Assembly: GCA_028345295.1 (NCBI GenBank)
Contig: JAOMDA010000008.1
Span: 1 to 58,622, forward strand
Length of the DNA: 58,622 bases
DNA from: Candidatus Nitrosopelagicus sp.
Lineage (GTDB): Archaea > Thermoproteota > Nitrososphaeria > Nitrososphaerales > Nitrosopumilaceae
Direction: 5' to 3'
A program made the translations under genes and the position numbers. This document shows positions 34,105-43,382 of the stretch, piece after piece (position 1 is the stretch's first letter; the number at the start of each line of letters is the position of its first letter). A model generated the notes under the pieces. It saw nothing but the letters and a program-made list of their open reading frames with translations, was not told where the DNA came from and ran no database searches.

Positions 34105-34595
34105 TGAAAGTACTTTTCATATTACTTTTATCGATGATAATTACAATACCCACTGCATTAGGACTTGTTTTGTCTGAAGATGGTACAGGATTAACACACA
34201 CATTCATTGTGCAAACTGGTGGATATGATTTTCCAGTTCAAGTCACAGGAAATCTTGATGTCACTGATCTTTCATTTGATAAAGATATGAAAATAATTAC
34301 TCTGTATATTGATAGTTCACTTGACTACAATCTACTTGAAATTTTAATTCCTACAAATTTGATTAATGGTGAGTTTACTTTCCTACTAGATAGTTCAGAA
34401 ATATTTCCCAAAGTTTCAATGGGTAATGATATATCTTTTATTACTATTGAATTTGATGGAAAAGGTGCTCATAAACTTGAAATTATAGGAACTACATATC
34501 TTCCAGAGTTTGCTGAAGTTGCACCAATTGTTTTGGCAACATCGTTAATTGGAATAATAGTTATTCTAAAACGTTTTAAAAAATTAAATTATTAA
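34101..34595 (+). CDS. Small secreted protein with PEF-type C-terminal tail
   Basis: A 164-residue protein with a signal peptide (about 1-21). A beta-rich body follows, then LPEFAEVAP, a hydrophobic helix (IVLATSLIGIIVIL) and a basic end (KRFKKLNY). The tail resembles PEF-CTERM sorting signals. It is translationally coupled to L15e, an unusual partner that may only reflect compact genome packing. Function unknown. Confidence 0.7.
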   Translation: MMKVLFILLLSMIITIPTALGLVLSEDGTGLTHTFIVQTGGYDFPVQVTGNLDVTDLSFDKDMKIITLYIDSSLDYNLLEILIPTNLINGEFTFLLDSSEIFPKVSMGNDISFITIEFDGKGAHKLEIIGTTYLPEFAEVAPIVLATSLIGIIVILKRFKKLNY

Positions 34596-35252
34596 TTACT
34601 CATTAAGTAATTTTTGAACCATTGATTCTAAGTTTGTATTTTGTCCAAATGATACATCACGTAAGATTCCATTTCTATCTACAAGAATTGTAGATGGAGT
34701 TCCTTGTAGTGAATACATTTCAAATGTTTCTGCAGAATATTCTTTTGATTTATAATATTGTTTTACTTTTTCATAAATCTGGTTTTTATAATCTTCAGGC
34801 TGTGATTCAAAATTAGGAATTTGATTGTTGATAAATGCATTCATTTTTTCTTTGGATGGGTCTCCTGCTTCTTTTACTAGTGAATCCATTGCAACTGGAT
34901 ATGGAATTTTAAATTGTAATTTTCCATCATCAAGTTGACCATATTGTGTAAGTGCTTGTTTTGTATCGCCTACAACCTCGCCAGTTGTTAGTAACATTTC
35001 AAGATTTTCTAGTGTATTTTTATCGTAATCCTCAAAAGCAGTAGCTACACCAAATACAGAAAGTCCATCTGATTTGTAATTGTTGTAAATATTGATTATT
35101 TCTGGAATGGAGTGCATGAAGCAGCCAGGGCAGTTTACTTGGAAGACCTCAACTAGTTTTACATTGTCACCCTCATTATCCAGATTTGTATCCATTCCCT
35201 GAACCCATTTTCCTAATTTTAGATTTGGTGCTTTTTCGCCAATTACTGCCAT
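34596..35252 (-). CDS. Thioredoxin-fold redox protein (TlpA/AhpC-like)
   Basis: A 218-residue protein with a CPGC active site in VFQVNCPGCFMHSIPEI and a late cis-Pro region (GTPSTILVDRNG). The central insertion is longer than in simple TlpA, resembling cytosolic TlpA/peroxiredoxin-like proteins. No signal peptide is visible, so it is probably cytosolic. It may reduce disulfides or peroxides; the partner is unknown. Confidence 0.8.
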   Translation of the reverse strand: MAVIGEKAPNLKLGKWVQGMDTNLDNEGDNVKLVEVFQVNCPGCFMHSIPEIINIYNNYKSDGLSVFGVATAFEDYDKNTLENLEMLLTTGEVVGDTKQALTQYGQLDDGKLQFKIPYPVAMDSLVKEAGDPSKEKMNAFINNQIPNFESQPEDYKNQIYEKVKQYYKSKEYSAETFEMYSLQGTPSTILVDRNGILRDVSFGQNTNLESMVQKLLNE

Positions 35253-35337
35253 GCATTCTGTGATTTGGTTTTATATTAAAAACATAACTGATATTTTCTT
35301 AAAGTAGAATTAAAAAGGACTAAAAAAAATCTTTGAC

Positions 35338-35826
35338 ATGGAAGTAGTACCACAATCTAGAATAGATCTTTTTGCAGAAATGGAATCTCATTACGAAATG
35401 AAAGATACAGATTATTTTGTAAAACTATTGGATCATGATGACTATGTTGTTCGCTGTAGGGCAACATGTATTCTAGTGGACCTTGGTGGCGAAGACAAAG
35501 TCCAATATGTTGCTAAGGTTCTAAAGAATGATCCAAATGAACTTGTAAGACATGAGGCTGCATTCTCACTAGGTCAGATGTGTTATAGTAGTGGAATTGA
35601 GCCTTTAGAAGATGCAACTGCAAATGACCCAAGCATGTTTGTAAGACATGAAGCAGCAGTAGCATTAGGTGTTGTCGGTTCAAAAAGTGGTTCTGATGTT
35701 TTAGAAAAAGCACTCAATGATCCAGAAGAATCAGTTAGACATTCTGCAGTAGTTGCACTTTCGAATCTGGAATTTATGAAGACTCTAAGTAAAAATGAAA
35801 AGTTTGCTAAACTAACTGGTGGCTAA
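35338..35826 (+). CDS. HEAT-repeat protein
   Basis: A 162-residue all-helical protein with about four HEAT/PBS-lyase-type repeats. The recurring unit is 'LVRHEAAFSLGQM', 'FVRHEAAVALGVVG', 'SVRHSAVVALSNLE', plus an earlier 'VVRCRATCILVDLG'. Such repeats form protein-binding scaffolds; deoxyhypusine hydroxylase has the same repeats but its paired HE metal ligands are only partly present here (RHEA twice), so an enzymatic role is uncertain. Its stop overlaps that of rad50. Confidence 0.82.
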   Translation: MEVVPQSRIDLFAEMESHYEMKDTDYFVKLLDHDDYVVRCRATCILVDLGGEDKVQYVAKVLKNDPNELVRHEAAFSLGQMCYSSGIEPLEDATANDPSMFVRHEAAVALGVVGSKSGSDVLEKALNDPEESVRHSAVVALSNLEFMKTLSKNEKFAKLTGG

Positions 35827-37904
35827 AGAGCAGAAACTATAGTACCATTTTGTGAGGGTTCAAATTTGTATATGTTTTCAACTGAAGAGTCCTCAAATAT
35901 TTCAGCATCATGAGTTATGATAATGAACTGCATTGAAGAATTATCTTCCTTGACATTTGTCAGTTGAGATAGCACATTAACAAGTGATTTTCTACGTTCT
36001 GAGTCTAAGTGTGTTGTAGGCTCGTCTAGTATCATGAAATTGAGATTTGATGAACCAAGAAGGTGTGCCATACCCAGTCTAAGCGCAAGTGCTATGCTGA
36101 CTTGTTCTCCTCCACTGAGTGATTCAAGTTCAAGAGTAGTATTTCTTGCATAACATGCAATGTTTACATCTCGTGTTGTTTCTGACAGCGAAATTCTCTG
36201 AATCTTTGTATTTAGCTTCTCCAAGTACTCTGAAGCCTTCTCTGAGATGATTTCCAATGACCAGGAACGTAGACTTTTACCTACAGGACCATCACGATTG
36301 TAAACAGAATCTTGAATCTCCTCAAGTTCCCCAACGTAACCTTGAACTTGTTTAAGATCTTTTAATGTAGTGCCAAGTTTTTCAAGCTCAGAATTTATTT
36401 TTTTGATATTTCCGGAAATTTCCCCATATTCTTGATCAATTTGACTTAATTTACTTCTGGAATCATGTAAAGATTCTTTCATTTCGAGGAATTCCTCTTG
36501 ATTGAATCCATTTGTTGATTTTTCAAGTGTAGTGATATTCTCATAAAGTGATTTTGTATGATCATCTAATGTTCCAGCCTCAATAAGTTGACCAGAATTA
36601 ACTGTAATAGGTATTTTTTGAATTTGTTTTGTTTTAATTTTAATCTCAGCAATCATTTCCTCAATCTGTGATTCTTTTGTAATTTTATGAGTTTTCAGTA
36701 TTGTTGCAGCTTCTTTTGATTCTTCTAGTTCATTAGAAAGATTTTCTGATTTTTCTAATAGTACTTCCCGTTCATTTTCCAGTTCTACAATTTTCTTTTC
36801 AATTCCTTCAATTTCATTTTCTATGTGCTCTTTTTGAAAATCTGGATTTAGATGGTCAACATTTGAATCACACACTGGGCATTTACCATCTTTTAATTCA
36901 AGTTTAGCAGCTAACTCCTCTTTTTCTTCATATTTAGCTTGTTTTTTCTCTAAATCACTAATCTGAGTCTCTACAGTAACTAGATTTTCCTGTGTCTTGT
37001 TAATCTCAGACTCGAGTCCCTCTTTATTCTTAGATATTACAAAGCATGGCTTACACTCATTTACTGTTTGTTCCTTCTCTGAAACTTCTTTTTGAATTGA
37101 TTTTATCACATCTCTGGCATACGAAATTAATTCATTTTTCCTTGAATCTAGCTCTTTTAGTTGTGACTCTTTTGAAGTATTAATTTGAACTTCTTCCTCA
37201 AGATTTGAGATATTTTCCTCAATTTCTTTTTTATCTATTACAAGTTTTTCTAATCTCGGTTTAGCATTTTTGGATTCAAGCTCATATGCAGTAATTGTAC
37301 TCTCAAGAAGTTGTATTTGTGTGTCATCATAACCAAGTTTTTTCTGTATATGATTTCTGAATTCTTTTTGTACTGTTCTCATTGAACCAAGAGCAATATC
37401 TAATTTGTCTATACCAATTATAGCATTCAGTAGTTCTTTCTTATCTTTACCTCCTGCATCTATGATTGACTTGAGCTGACCTTGTTGAACTATTGATGCA
37501 ATTTTTAATTTCTCAAAATCTATACCAAGTGTCTTTTCAACTTCTTTTGTCATTGATTCAAGGAATTGCCTTCGCTCTCCTTCAGCAATAGTAATTAATT
37601 TTCCATTAACGTTCTCAGAGAATTGTGCAATAAGCTCTCCTTTTGAATTAATTTTTCTTAAAGCTTGATAGTTTTTCCCATTTGCTGAGAACTCAATCTT
37701 AGCAAATCCTTGATTTGCTCCACGCCTAATCAAACTCTTATTAGTTTTTCTTGTGTGTTTACCGAATAATGCAAATGTAATTGCATCTATGATGCTTGAT
37801 TTACCAGCACCGTTATGCCCAACAAACACAGTTGTACTATCATCCAATTCCAGTTTAGTATCAGAATGTGATAGGAAATCAACTAGTTCAATACTTTTTA
37901 TCAT
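35823..37904 (-). CDS. rad50: DNA double-strand-break repair ATPase Rad50
   Basis: A 693-residue SMC-like ATPase: Walker A GHNGAGKSSIID near residue 30, and a long coiled coil. The zinc hook CPVC lies near residue 343, and the C-terminal signature LSGGEQVSIALALR and Walker B NFMILDEPTTHLD follow. It pairs with Mre11 to tether and process DNA ends. A second CxxC (ECKPC near residue 285) lies in the coiled coil. The length is shorter than many archaeal Rad50 (about 850-880). It is last in the nurA-herA-mre11-rad50 operon, overlapping mre11 by 4 nt. Confidence 0.95.
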   Translation of the reverse strand: MIKSIELVDFLSHSDTKLELDDSTTVFVGHNGAGKSSIIDAITFALFGKHTRKTNKSLIRRGANQGFAKIEFSANGKNYQALRKINSKGELIAQFSENVNGKLITIAEGERRQFLESMTKEVEKTLGIDFEKLKIASIVQQGQLKSIIDAGGKDKKELLNAIIGIDKLDIALGSMRTVQKEFRNHIQKKLGYDDTQIQLLESTITAYELESKNAKPRLEKLVIDKKEIEENISNLEEEVQINTSKESQLKELDSRKNELISYARDVIKSIQKEVSEKEQTVNECKPCFVISKNKEGLESEINKTQENLVTVETQISDLEKKQAKYEEKEELAAKLELKDGKCPVCDSNVDHLNPDFQKEHIENEIEGIEKKIVELENEREVLLEKSENLSNELEESKEAATILKTHKITKESQIEEMIAEIKIKTKQIQKIPITVNSGQLIEAGTLDDHTKSLYENITTLEKSTNGFNQEEFLEMKESLHDSRSKLSQIDQEYGEISGNIKKINSELEKLGTTLKDLKQVQGYVGELEEIQDSVYNRDGPVGKSLRSWSLEIISEKASEYLEKLNTKIQRISLSETTRDVNIACYARNTTLELESLSGGEQVSIALALRLGMAHLLGSSNLNFMILDEPTTHLDSERRKSLVNVLSQLTNVKEDNSSMQFIIITHDAEIFEDSSVENIYKFEPSQNGTIVSAL

Positions 37905-39034
37905 TTTTTCTCCTTGTATTGTTCAAAGTTTTCAATTACTAGTTCTGTTGCTTGTTCAAGTTGACTTGTTTCTAATAGTGGAAGTAGTTCATTAATTGCA
38001 AATCCTGCAAGTTTTTCTGATTTTAATGCATTAATTGCCAGTTTGAATAATTCTTCATCTATTCTTGTTGGTCTATCTAGAAGGACAGATGTTCCATCAT
38101 CAGTTTGTGATATCTTCCATGAACAATGCAATGTTTTTGGAATTATTTGTAAAACCTTTGCTTCTACTACATCTCTCTCAGCAGTTTTGCCATGAATCTT
38201 AATCTCAATTATTGGCTTTTTCTCAAATGTACCTATTTTTTCTATAACTTTAGTAATGGAGTCATCAAATTCCTCAAAATCAATTTTTGAAGAGAATTGT
38301 GGTCTGGTATCTAGTTTAATCCAGGTTGGTTTAGCCTCATTTGTTGATATATCAACCTCAAAGAATCCTTTCTCAGTTTCTTTTATGCCTTCACTTGTTG
38401 TCATTTCAATAGAGCCTGGATATGCAAGTGGTCCTCCAAGCTGATCAAAATCTTTTACAATCTTATCATGTAAGTGTCCCATGGCGTAGTAAGTAAAGTT
38501 CTTTGGAAGATCTGATGCATTTAGTTCTCCAGCAAATTGGTTTAACTCAGTAATTCCTTGATGTAATACAAGAATTTTATGACCACTGTGCTGTTTTGCT
38601 AAACTGTCAAGTTTTCTAAATTTCTCCTCAAATGGTGTAATTTCATTTTTTCTTATTTTATCAAAACCAGCAATCATTACGTCTTTGTGATAAACAGGTT
38701 CTCCTCTTCCAACATATTTTGAAAACTCCAAGTTATGATATACATAGGATACAGGCGTAGCACGAATTCTGCTAATGTCATGTTCACCTAGAATAAAGAA
38801 CGACTCAATAGAATTTTGTTTTAATCTTTTTAATGCATTTGCCATCTGTAGTATTGCTTTGCCACTTGGGTTTGGTGTGTGAAATATGTCACCTGCAAAT
38901 ATTATAAAATCTACTTTATCTTTTATTGAAATATCAATTGCCTGATTGAATGAATCATAGACGTCTTGCTCTCTTTCCTCTAATCCATATTGCTCTAGTC
39001 CAAGATGTGTATCAGAAATGTGTGAAAATATCAT
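37901..39034 (-). CDS. mre11: DNA repair nuclease Mre11
   Basis: A 377-residue calcineurin-like phosphoesterase. Motifs are SDTHLGLEQYG, FAGDIFHTPNP, LGEHDISR, LVLHQGI and YAMGHLHDK. The third motif is usually GNHD; here Asn is Glu. It provides the nuclease of the Mre11-Rad50 complex at DNA ends. The start is 1 nt after the herA stop region, and the stop overlaps the rad50 start, so expression is tightly coupled. Confidence 0.95.
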   Translation of the reverse strand: MIFSHISDTHLGLEQYGLEEREQDVYDSFNQAIDISIKDKVDFIIFAGDIFHTPNPSGKAILQMANALKRLKQNSIESFFILGEHDISRIRATPVSYVYHNLEFSKYVGRGEPVYHKDVMIAGFDKIRKNEITPFEEKFRKLDSLAKQHSGHKILVLHQGITELNQFAGELNASDLPKNFTYYAMGHLHDKIVKDFDQLGGPLAYPGSIEMTTSEGIKETEKGFFEVDISTNEAKPTWIKLDTRPQFSSKIDFEEFDDSITKVIEKIGTFEKKPIIEIKIHGKTAERDVVEAKVLQIIPKTLHCSWKISQTDDGTSVLLDRPTRIDEELFKLAINALKSEKLAGFAINELLPLLETSQLEQATELVIENFEQYKEKK

Positions 39035-39035
39035 T

Positions 39036-40562
39036 TTAATCCATCAGAAGATCTTTTTGAACTAGGTCTTGACTAGACTTTGCTCCCGCATCATCAATTT
39101 TTTTTGCTACAGCCCATTCACCAACAGCATTCTGGTCAGAGCCAATAGTTTTTCCTTTCACTTCATCAATGTGTACAATTGCTGGAAGATTTACCCATTG
39201 TCCAACTAGCACTGCATCACCTATGTTTAGTGATGTAAGCTGTGAAATGAATTCTCTACTAATCGACTCTGCAGCAGATGCAATCTGTCTTTGATCATCC
39301 TCTTGAACGATTTTCATTACCGCAAGTGAGCCCATCTGACTCAGAACATTTGCATCAATGTCTCTTGGTCGTTGAGAGACAATTCCAAGACCAAGACCAA
39401 ACTTTCTTCCTTCTCTGGCAATTTTTCCTGCCCAGTATTTGGCTTTGGCATCCTCATTTTTAGGTATGAATACATGCGCCTCTTCGATAATGACAAAGAT
39501 TGGGGTGTTAAACCTATAATTTCTTTTTAATTTTGATTTTGCACTTTTGGCATTAACTGCCGCCTTTCTGTCAGCTAAAAGTTCTTGCAGATAATATGCA
39601 ATTGCAACATTTGCCTGTTTATCAGTAAACTCTGAAACATTCAGAATGTTTAATCTTCCTTCTTTGATAAGACCAACTGGATTTGTCATATCAGGATCTA
39701 ATATTTCAGATGCTCTACTGCGAGCATCATCAATTTTATCTTGTACTCTATCAGCAGAGTGTCTGTCCTCCTTTCTTTCTGGATTTGCACCAATGTATTG
39801 CACTTGTTCATCTAATGCCTCCCAGAAATTAGCAGATTCTTTGATTTCAGGTGTAAACGCTAATCGTAAAATTCTTTGTTGTACATCAGCGCTTTCTCTA
39901 ATTTCTAGTACATCTGAAAGTGTATCAGCTTCTAAAAGTCGAGGATTAATCTTTGCGTCAATGACGTTAATTTTTGGAATATCTAGATCAGAATAGTCAT
40001 TATGATAATCAAAGATGATTACAGTTCCATCAAGTTTTGCAATCTGTTTTGCAAGTAATGTAACTAGATTACTTTTTCCCATGCCAGTCATAGCAAGTAT
40101 TCCAACATGGCGTGAAACAATTTTATTCAAATTTATCAGTGAGTCTATTTCTGAATTTCTAAGCAGGTTACCAATCTTTATCCATTCATTATTCTCAGGA
40201 CCAAAGATTTGACCTAGGTCTTCTTTTGTTGCCTTTATGACTTGTGTTCCTGGAATTGGTGGTACTGCAGGAAGTATAGCCTTGCCTTTTTGTAATGATT
40301 CTAGAAATCCTAAGATTCGAATTGATGCAGTATAACTTTTGTCACGCTTGTTAAGATCTGCAACTTCGATACTTTCCAATGCCTCATCATAGTTTTTCAC
40401 ATCACCAAGTGCAGCACTTGAAACAACTGATTTCTCAGCCAGACCAACAATTTTTCCATCTTGAGAATCAATGATGACATATTCGCCTATTGGTAATGAC
40501 CTTGATGTCTGTGCTGTAACTAGTGTTGGTTTTGATTCACCAATAACAAAGCCTAATGTCAT
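39036..40562 (-). CDS. herA: HerA DNA-translocating helicase
   Basis: A 508-residue FtsK/HerA-type ATPase. The N-terminal HAS barrel domain (about 1-110) precedes Walker A MTGMGKSNLVTLL near residue 160 and Walker B PIFVIIEEAHVFIP, with the arginine-containing GIVSQRPRDID segment after it. A hexameric translocase, it works with NurA to resect DNA ends. Its ATG overlaps the nurA stop, and mre11 follows immediately. Confidence 0.95.
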   Translation of the reverse strand: MTLGFVIGESKPTLVTAQTSRSLPIGEYVIIDSQDGKIVGLAEKSVVSSAALGDVKNYDEALESIEVADLNKRDKSYTASIRILGFLESLQKGKAILPAVPPIPGTQVIKATKEDLGQIFGPENNEWIKIGNLLRNSEIDSLINLNKIVSRHVGILAMTGMGKSNLVTLLAKQIAKLDGTVIIFDYHNDYSDLDIPKINVIDAKINPRLLEADTLSDVLEIRESADVQQRILRLAFTPEIKESANFWEALDEQVQYIGANPERKEDRHSADRVQDKIDDARSRASEILDPDMTNPVGLIKEGRLNILNVSEFTDKQANVAIAYYLQELLADRKAAVNAKSAKSKLKRNYRFNTPIFVIIEEAHVFIPKNEDAKAKYWAGKIAREGRKFGLGLGIVSQRPRDIDANVLSQMGSLAVMKIVQEDDQRQIASAAESISREFISQLTSLNIGDAVLVGQWVNLPAIVHIDEVKGKTIGSDQNAVGEWAVAKKIDDAGAKSSQDLVQKDLLMD

Positions 40563-41395
40563 CCTAGAACCTCTCTAGATCCAATTTCATTGGATAATCC
40601 GTGAATACTAGCCAATTTGGCAAGATCATTCCCTGAAATTTTACAATTATTGTGTGCAAGTTTCAATGAATATGGGTATCCACCAATACTGTTTTTGTAA
40701 ATTCTGTTTAAGACTTGGATGACATCATTATCTGTATGTCCTGAACCAAAAAGTTCCACCTTGATTAATGGTAAAGAATCTGCTAGTCGAGCAAATACTG
40801 ATGTTATAATTCTGTCATTCCCAAATTTTGAATCCTCAAAGATCTTACTGAAGCCAGGAGTTTTTGTTGCATGATTATAATAAAAAATGTCACCAGCGAT
40901 TGCTCCTAAATCTTCAAACTGTTTTCGTGTGTTAGATGTTTTTGAAATAAAAACAACATTGTTTCTCTTTTTCATTGATTTAATCATTAATTGTGTTAAA
41001 GATGCCTGTCGCGTCATAAATTGTGAATAAAGTGAACCATCCATCAAAACTAAATCTGCATCATCAATTGACATGTTACATGCCTCTATCTCCATCTTGC
41101 TTGCCATAGATGCTAATTCTGGACTTGTATCCAATCCAAAATCATGCAAATCTGCAATAATTTCTCCATCTGATTTTATTGAAACTGCAGTAACTGCCCA
41201 AAGTTCTGCACCTTGAAATTTTGTACTATTGAAACTACTATCTATTCCTGCAGAAACTATATCCTCTTTTTGTGGTTTGTATTCAACCCAGTTTTCCTTT
41301 GCCTTCTGAATTATTTTTTCATATTGGGGCCCTTTAAGAATAGAAAGCGTCTGCTCTCTATTTTGAATTGCATCCTTGAATACACTATTAAGCAT
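40559..41395 (-). CDS. nurA: NurA 5'-3' nuclease
   Basis: About 278 residues. Acidic metal-binding sites characteristic of NurA are in VSAGIDSSFNSTKFQG and DADLVLMDGSLYSQF. Acting with HerA, it degrades the 5' strand at breaks. I prefer the ATG at 41395 over a TTG two codons earlier. The minus-strand TATA region ATATTTATGA lies about 22 nt upstream and heads the four-gene repair operon. Confidence 0.92.
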   Translation of the reverse strand: MLNSVFKDAIQNREQTLSILKGPQYEKIIQKAKENWVEYKPQKEDIVSAGIDSSFNSTKFQGAELWAVTAVSIKSDGEIIADLHDFGLDTSPELASMASKMEIEACNMSIDDADLVLMDGSLYSQFMTRQASLTQLMIKSMKKRNNVVFISKTSNTRKQFEDLGAIAGDIFYYNHATKTPGFSKIFEDSKFGNDRIITSVFARLADSLPLIKVELFGSGHTDNDVIQVLNRIYKNSIGGYPYSLKLAHNNCKISGNDLAKLASIHGLSNEIGSREVLG

Positions 41396-41412
41396 AATCA
41401 ATCATTTGGCAT

Positions 41413-41461
41413 TTCATAAATATGAACATTGGGGTAGAAAATTAGCTGGCTATTAGCCAGC
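41413..41461. promoter_or_regulatory. Two dyads in the nurA-nadX divergent promoter
   Basis: TTCATA-AA-TATGAA (41413-41426) is a perfect palindrome lying on the nurA TATA box. GCTGGCT-ATT-AGCCAGC (41445-41461) is a perfect 7-bp stem with a 3-nt loop just upstream, in otherwise AT-rich DNA. The nadX TATA-like TTTATTTATTA lies at 41504-41514. These could be operator sites; no known regulator can be named. Confidence 0.4.
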
Positions 41462-41535
41462 GTTGAATCTTTCTTGTTTGTATTTTTTGCCTATAACTCA
41501 GAGTTTATTTATTATCCATACACCAAATTATCGAA

Positions 41536-42354
41536 ATGAAGCGTATAGGATTGTTAGGATGTGGTGCTATAGGTACTCAAATTGCAATAGCAATTGATAC
41601 AGGAATGATTCCAGCACAACTCACACACATATTTGATTCTGATGTGTCAAAGGCTGATACTTTACTAACAAAATTAAAACAAAAACCTGAGATAGTTGAA
41701 AATGCACATCTACTCTCATCAAATCCTTTGGACTTGGTGGTAGAGGCTGCATCACAAGATGCAGTAAGTGATAATGCATTAAGCATTTTACAGAACAGAA
41801 AGGATTTAATGATTATGAGTGGTGGTGCACTCTTGGATGAATCTGTTTATGAAATAATTTCTGATGCATGTAAGGAATTTAAAAAAACTGTTTATCTTCC
41901 ATCAGGTGCAATATCAGGTTTGGATGCACTCAAATCTGTAAAAAATGAATTAGAGTCAGTAACAATTACTACAACAAAACATCCAAACTCTCTGAAAGGT
42001 GCTAAGTTTTTTGAAACATCAAACATAGAACTTGACAAAATATCTGAAGTAACGACAATTTTTGAGGGTTCTGCAAGTGAGGCAGTTAGATTATTTCCAA
42101 AAAATGTTAACGTGTCAGCATTACTAAGTCTGGCTGGAATAGGAAGTCATGAGACTATAGTAAAAGTTGTAGTAGACTCTAGCACAGACAAGAATACACA
42201 TCATATTGAATCTAAAGGAACTTTTGGTAAGATTACTACAACCATAGAGAACGTGCCAGATGCAACTAATCCAAAAACAAGTAGGCTAGCTGTTCTTTCA
42301 GCCATAGAAATGCTACGCTCAATTTGTACTAATGAAATTAAAATTGGTACCTAG
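41536..42354 (+). CDS. nadX: L-aspartate dehydrogenase
   Basis: A 272-residue NAD(P)-dependent enzyme. The N-terminal GLLGCGAIGTQIA is the Rossmann motif, and LPSGAISGLDALKS and TKHPNSLKG are typical of the family. It oxidises aspartate to iminoaspartate, which quinolinate synthase then uses, replacing the oxidase NadB. The nadA gene is next (92 nt). A TATA box sits about 28 nt before the ATG, so it is probably leaderless. Confidence 0.9.
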   Translation: MKRIGLLGCGAIGTQIAIAIDTGMIPAQLTHIFDSDVSKADTLLTKLKQKPEIVENAHLLSSNPLDLVVEAASQDAVSDNALSILQNRKDLMIMSGGALLDESVYEIISDACKEFKKTVYLPSGAISGLDALKSVKNELESVTITTTKHPNSLKGAKFFETSNIELDKISEVTTIFEGSASEAVRLFPKNVNVSALLSLAGIGSHETIVKVVVDSSTDKNTHHIESKGTFGKITTTIENVPDATNPKTSRLAVLSAIEMLRSICTNEIKIGT

Positions 42355-42411
42355 AACGGCAAAAATTGCCAGTTTCATAAATATTTGTTAAAAAATTTGA
42401 CAGCAGATAAT

Positions 42412-42423
42412 CCTTTAAATGAT
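42412..42423 (+). promoter_or_regulatory. TATA region of nadA
   Basis: CCTTTAAATGA is centred about 29 nt before the nadA ATG, so nadA may have its own start. Two small dyads flank it: GGCAA-AAA-TTGCC at 42358-42370 and CCGA/TCGG at 42432-42446. Their role is unknown. Confidence 0.4.
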
Positions 42424-42446
42424 AATCAATACCGATAATTTTTCGG

Positions 42447-43382
42447 ATGTTAAAAGATAAGGTAACTAAATTAAAAGAGGAAAAAGATGTTGTTATTTTA
42501 GCACATAATTATCAGATTCCAGAAGTTCAAGATATTGCTGACTTTGTAGGTGACTCGTTAGGTCTTGCAAGACAGGCTGCCAAAACAAAACATAAAACAA
42601 TTTTATTTTGTGGTGTGCATTTTATGGCAGAAACTGCAGTCATAATTAGCCCAGATAAGAAAGTCTTAATCCCAGATTTAGACGCTGGCTGCTCATTATC
42701 AGATTCTATTACAGTGTCACAGTTGCAAAAATGGAAAAAAGAACATCCAGATGCAATTTCTGTTGGTTACGTAAATACAACTGCAGAAATTAAATCTGAA
42801 CTTGATTTCTGTTGTACATCATCTAACGCTGTAAATGTTGTAAAATCAATACCTGCTGATAAAGAAATTCTCTTCCTACCTGACATGTTCCTAGGTTCGT
42901 ACGTTGCAAGAATGACTGGTAGGAAAAACATGTTCATTTGGGCTGGTGAGTGTCATGTTCATGCAGGAATTACACCAGATGATGTAAAATCAAAGCTTGA
43001 TTCCCTAAAGAATGCTGAATTTTTAATACATCCAGAATGCAGTTGTACTTCTCCTATGCTGTATGATGTTGCTGCAGGTAGTTACAATGAACGCCAAGTC
43101 CAAATCTTATCAACTGAAGGAATGATGTCTCATGCACAGAAATCAGAATCAAATGATTTTGTAGTAGCTACAGAAACTGGTATACTTTACAGAATGAAGC
43201 AACAAAACCCTACTAAGAATTTTGTTCCTGCATCAACAAATGCTGAATGTGAATTTATGAAAATGATTACACTTGAAAAAGTCTATGACTCTTTACTAAA
43301 TGAAAAATATGAGGTTAAAGTTCCCAAAAAAATAGCTAACAAAGCAAGACTGGCAATAGAAAGAATGTTGTCTATAAGTTAG
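42447..43382 (+). CDS. nadA: Quinolinate synthase
   Basis: A 311-residue [4Fe-4S] enzyme that condenses iminoaspartate with dihydroxyacetone phosphate. The family start VVILAHNYQIPEVQDIADFVGDSLGLA, the FCGVHFMAETAV cysteine, the FLPDMFLGSYVA segment, and the WAGECHVHAGI and HPECSCTSPM cysteines are present. The stop overlaps that of the convergent nadC. Confidence 0.95.
   Translation: MLKDKVTKLKEEKDVVILAHNYQIPEVQDIADFVGDSLGLARQAAKTKHKTILFCGVHFMAETAVIISPDKKVLIPDLDAGCSLSDSITVSQLQKWKKEHPDAISVGYVNTTAEIKSELDFCCTSSNAVNVVKSIPADKEILFLPDMFLGSYVARMTGRKNMFIWAGECHVHAGITPDDVKSKLDSLKNAEFLIHPECSCTSPMLYDVAAGSYNERQVQILSTEGMMSHAQKSESNDFVVATETGILYRMKQQNPTKNFVPASTNAECEFMKMITLEKVYDSLLNEKYEVKVPKKIANKARLAIERMLSIS

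Noticed and set aside
41445-41475. Hairpin followed by T-rich sequence as a bacterial-type terminator
   Set aside because: The flanking genes are divergent, so no plus-strand transcript is expected to end here; a regulatory dyad fits better.
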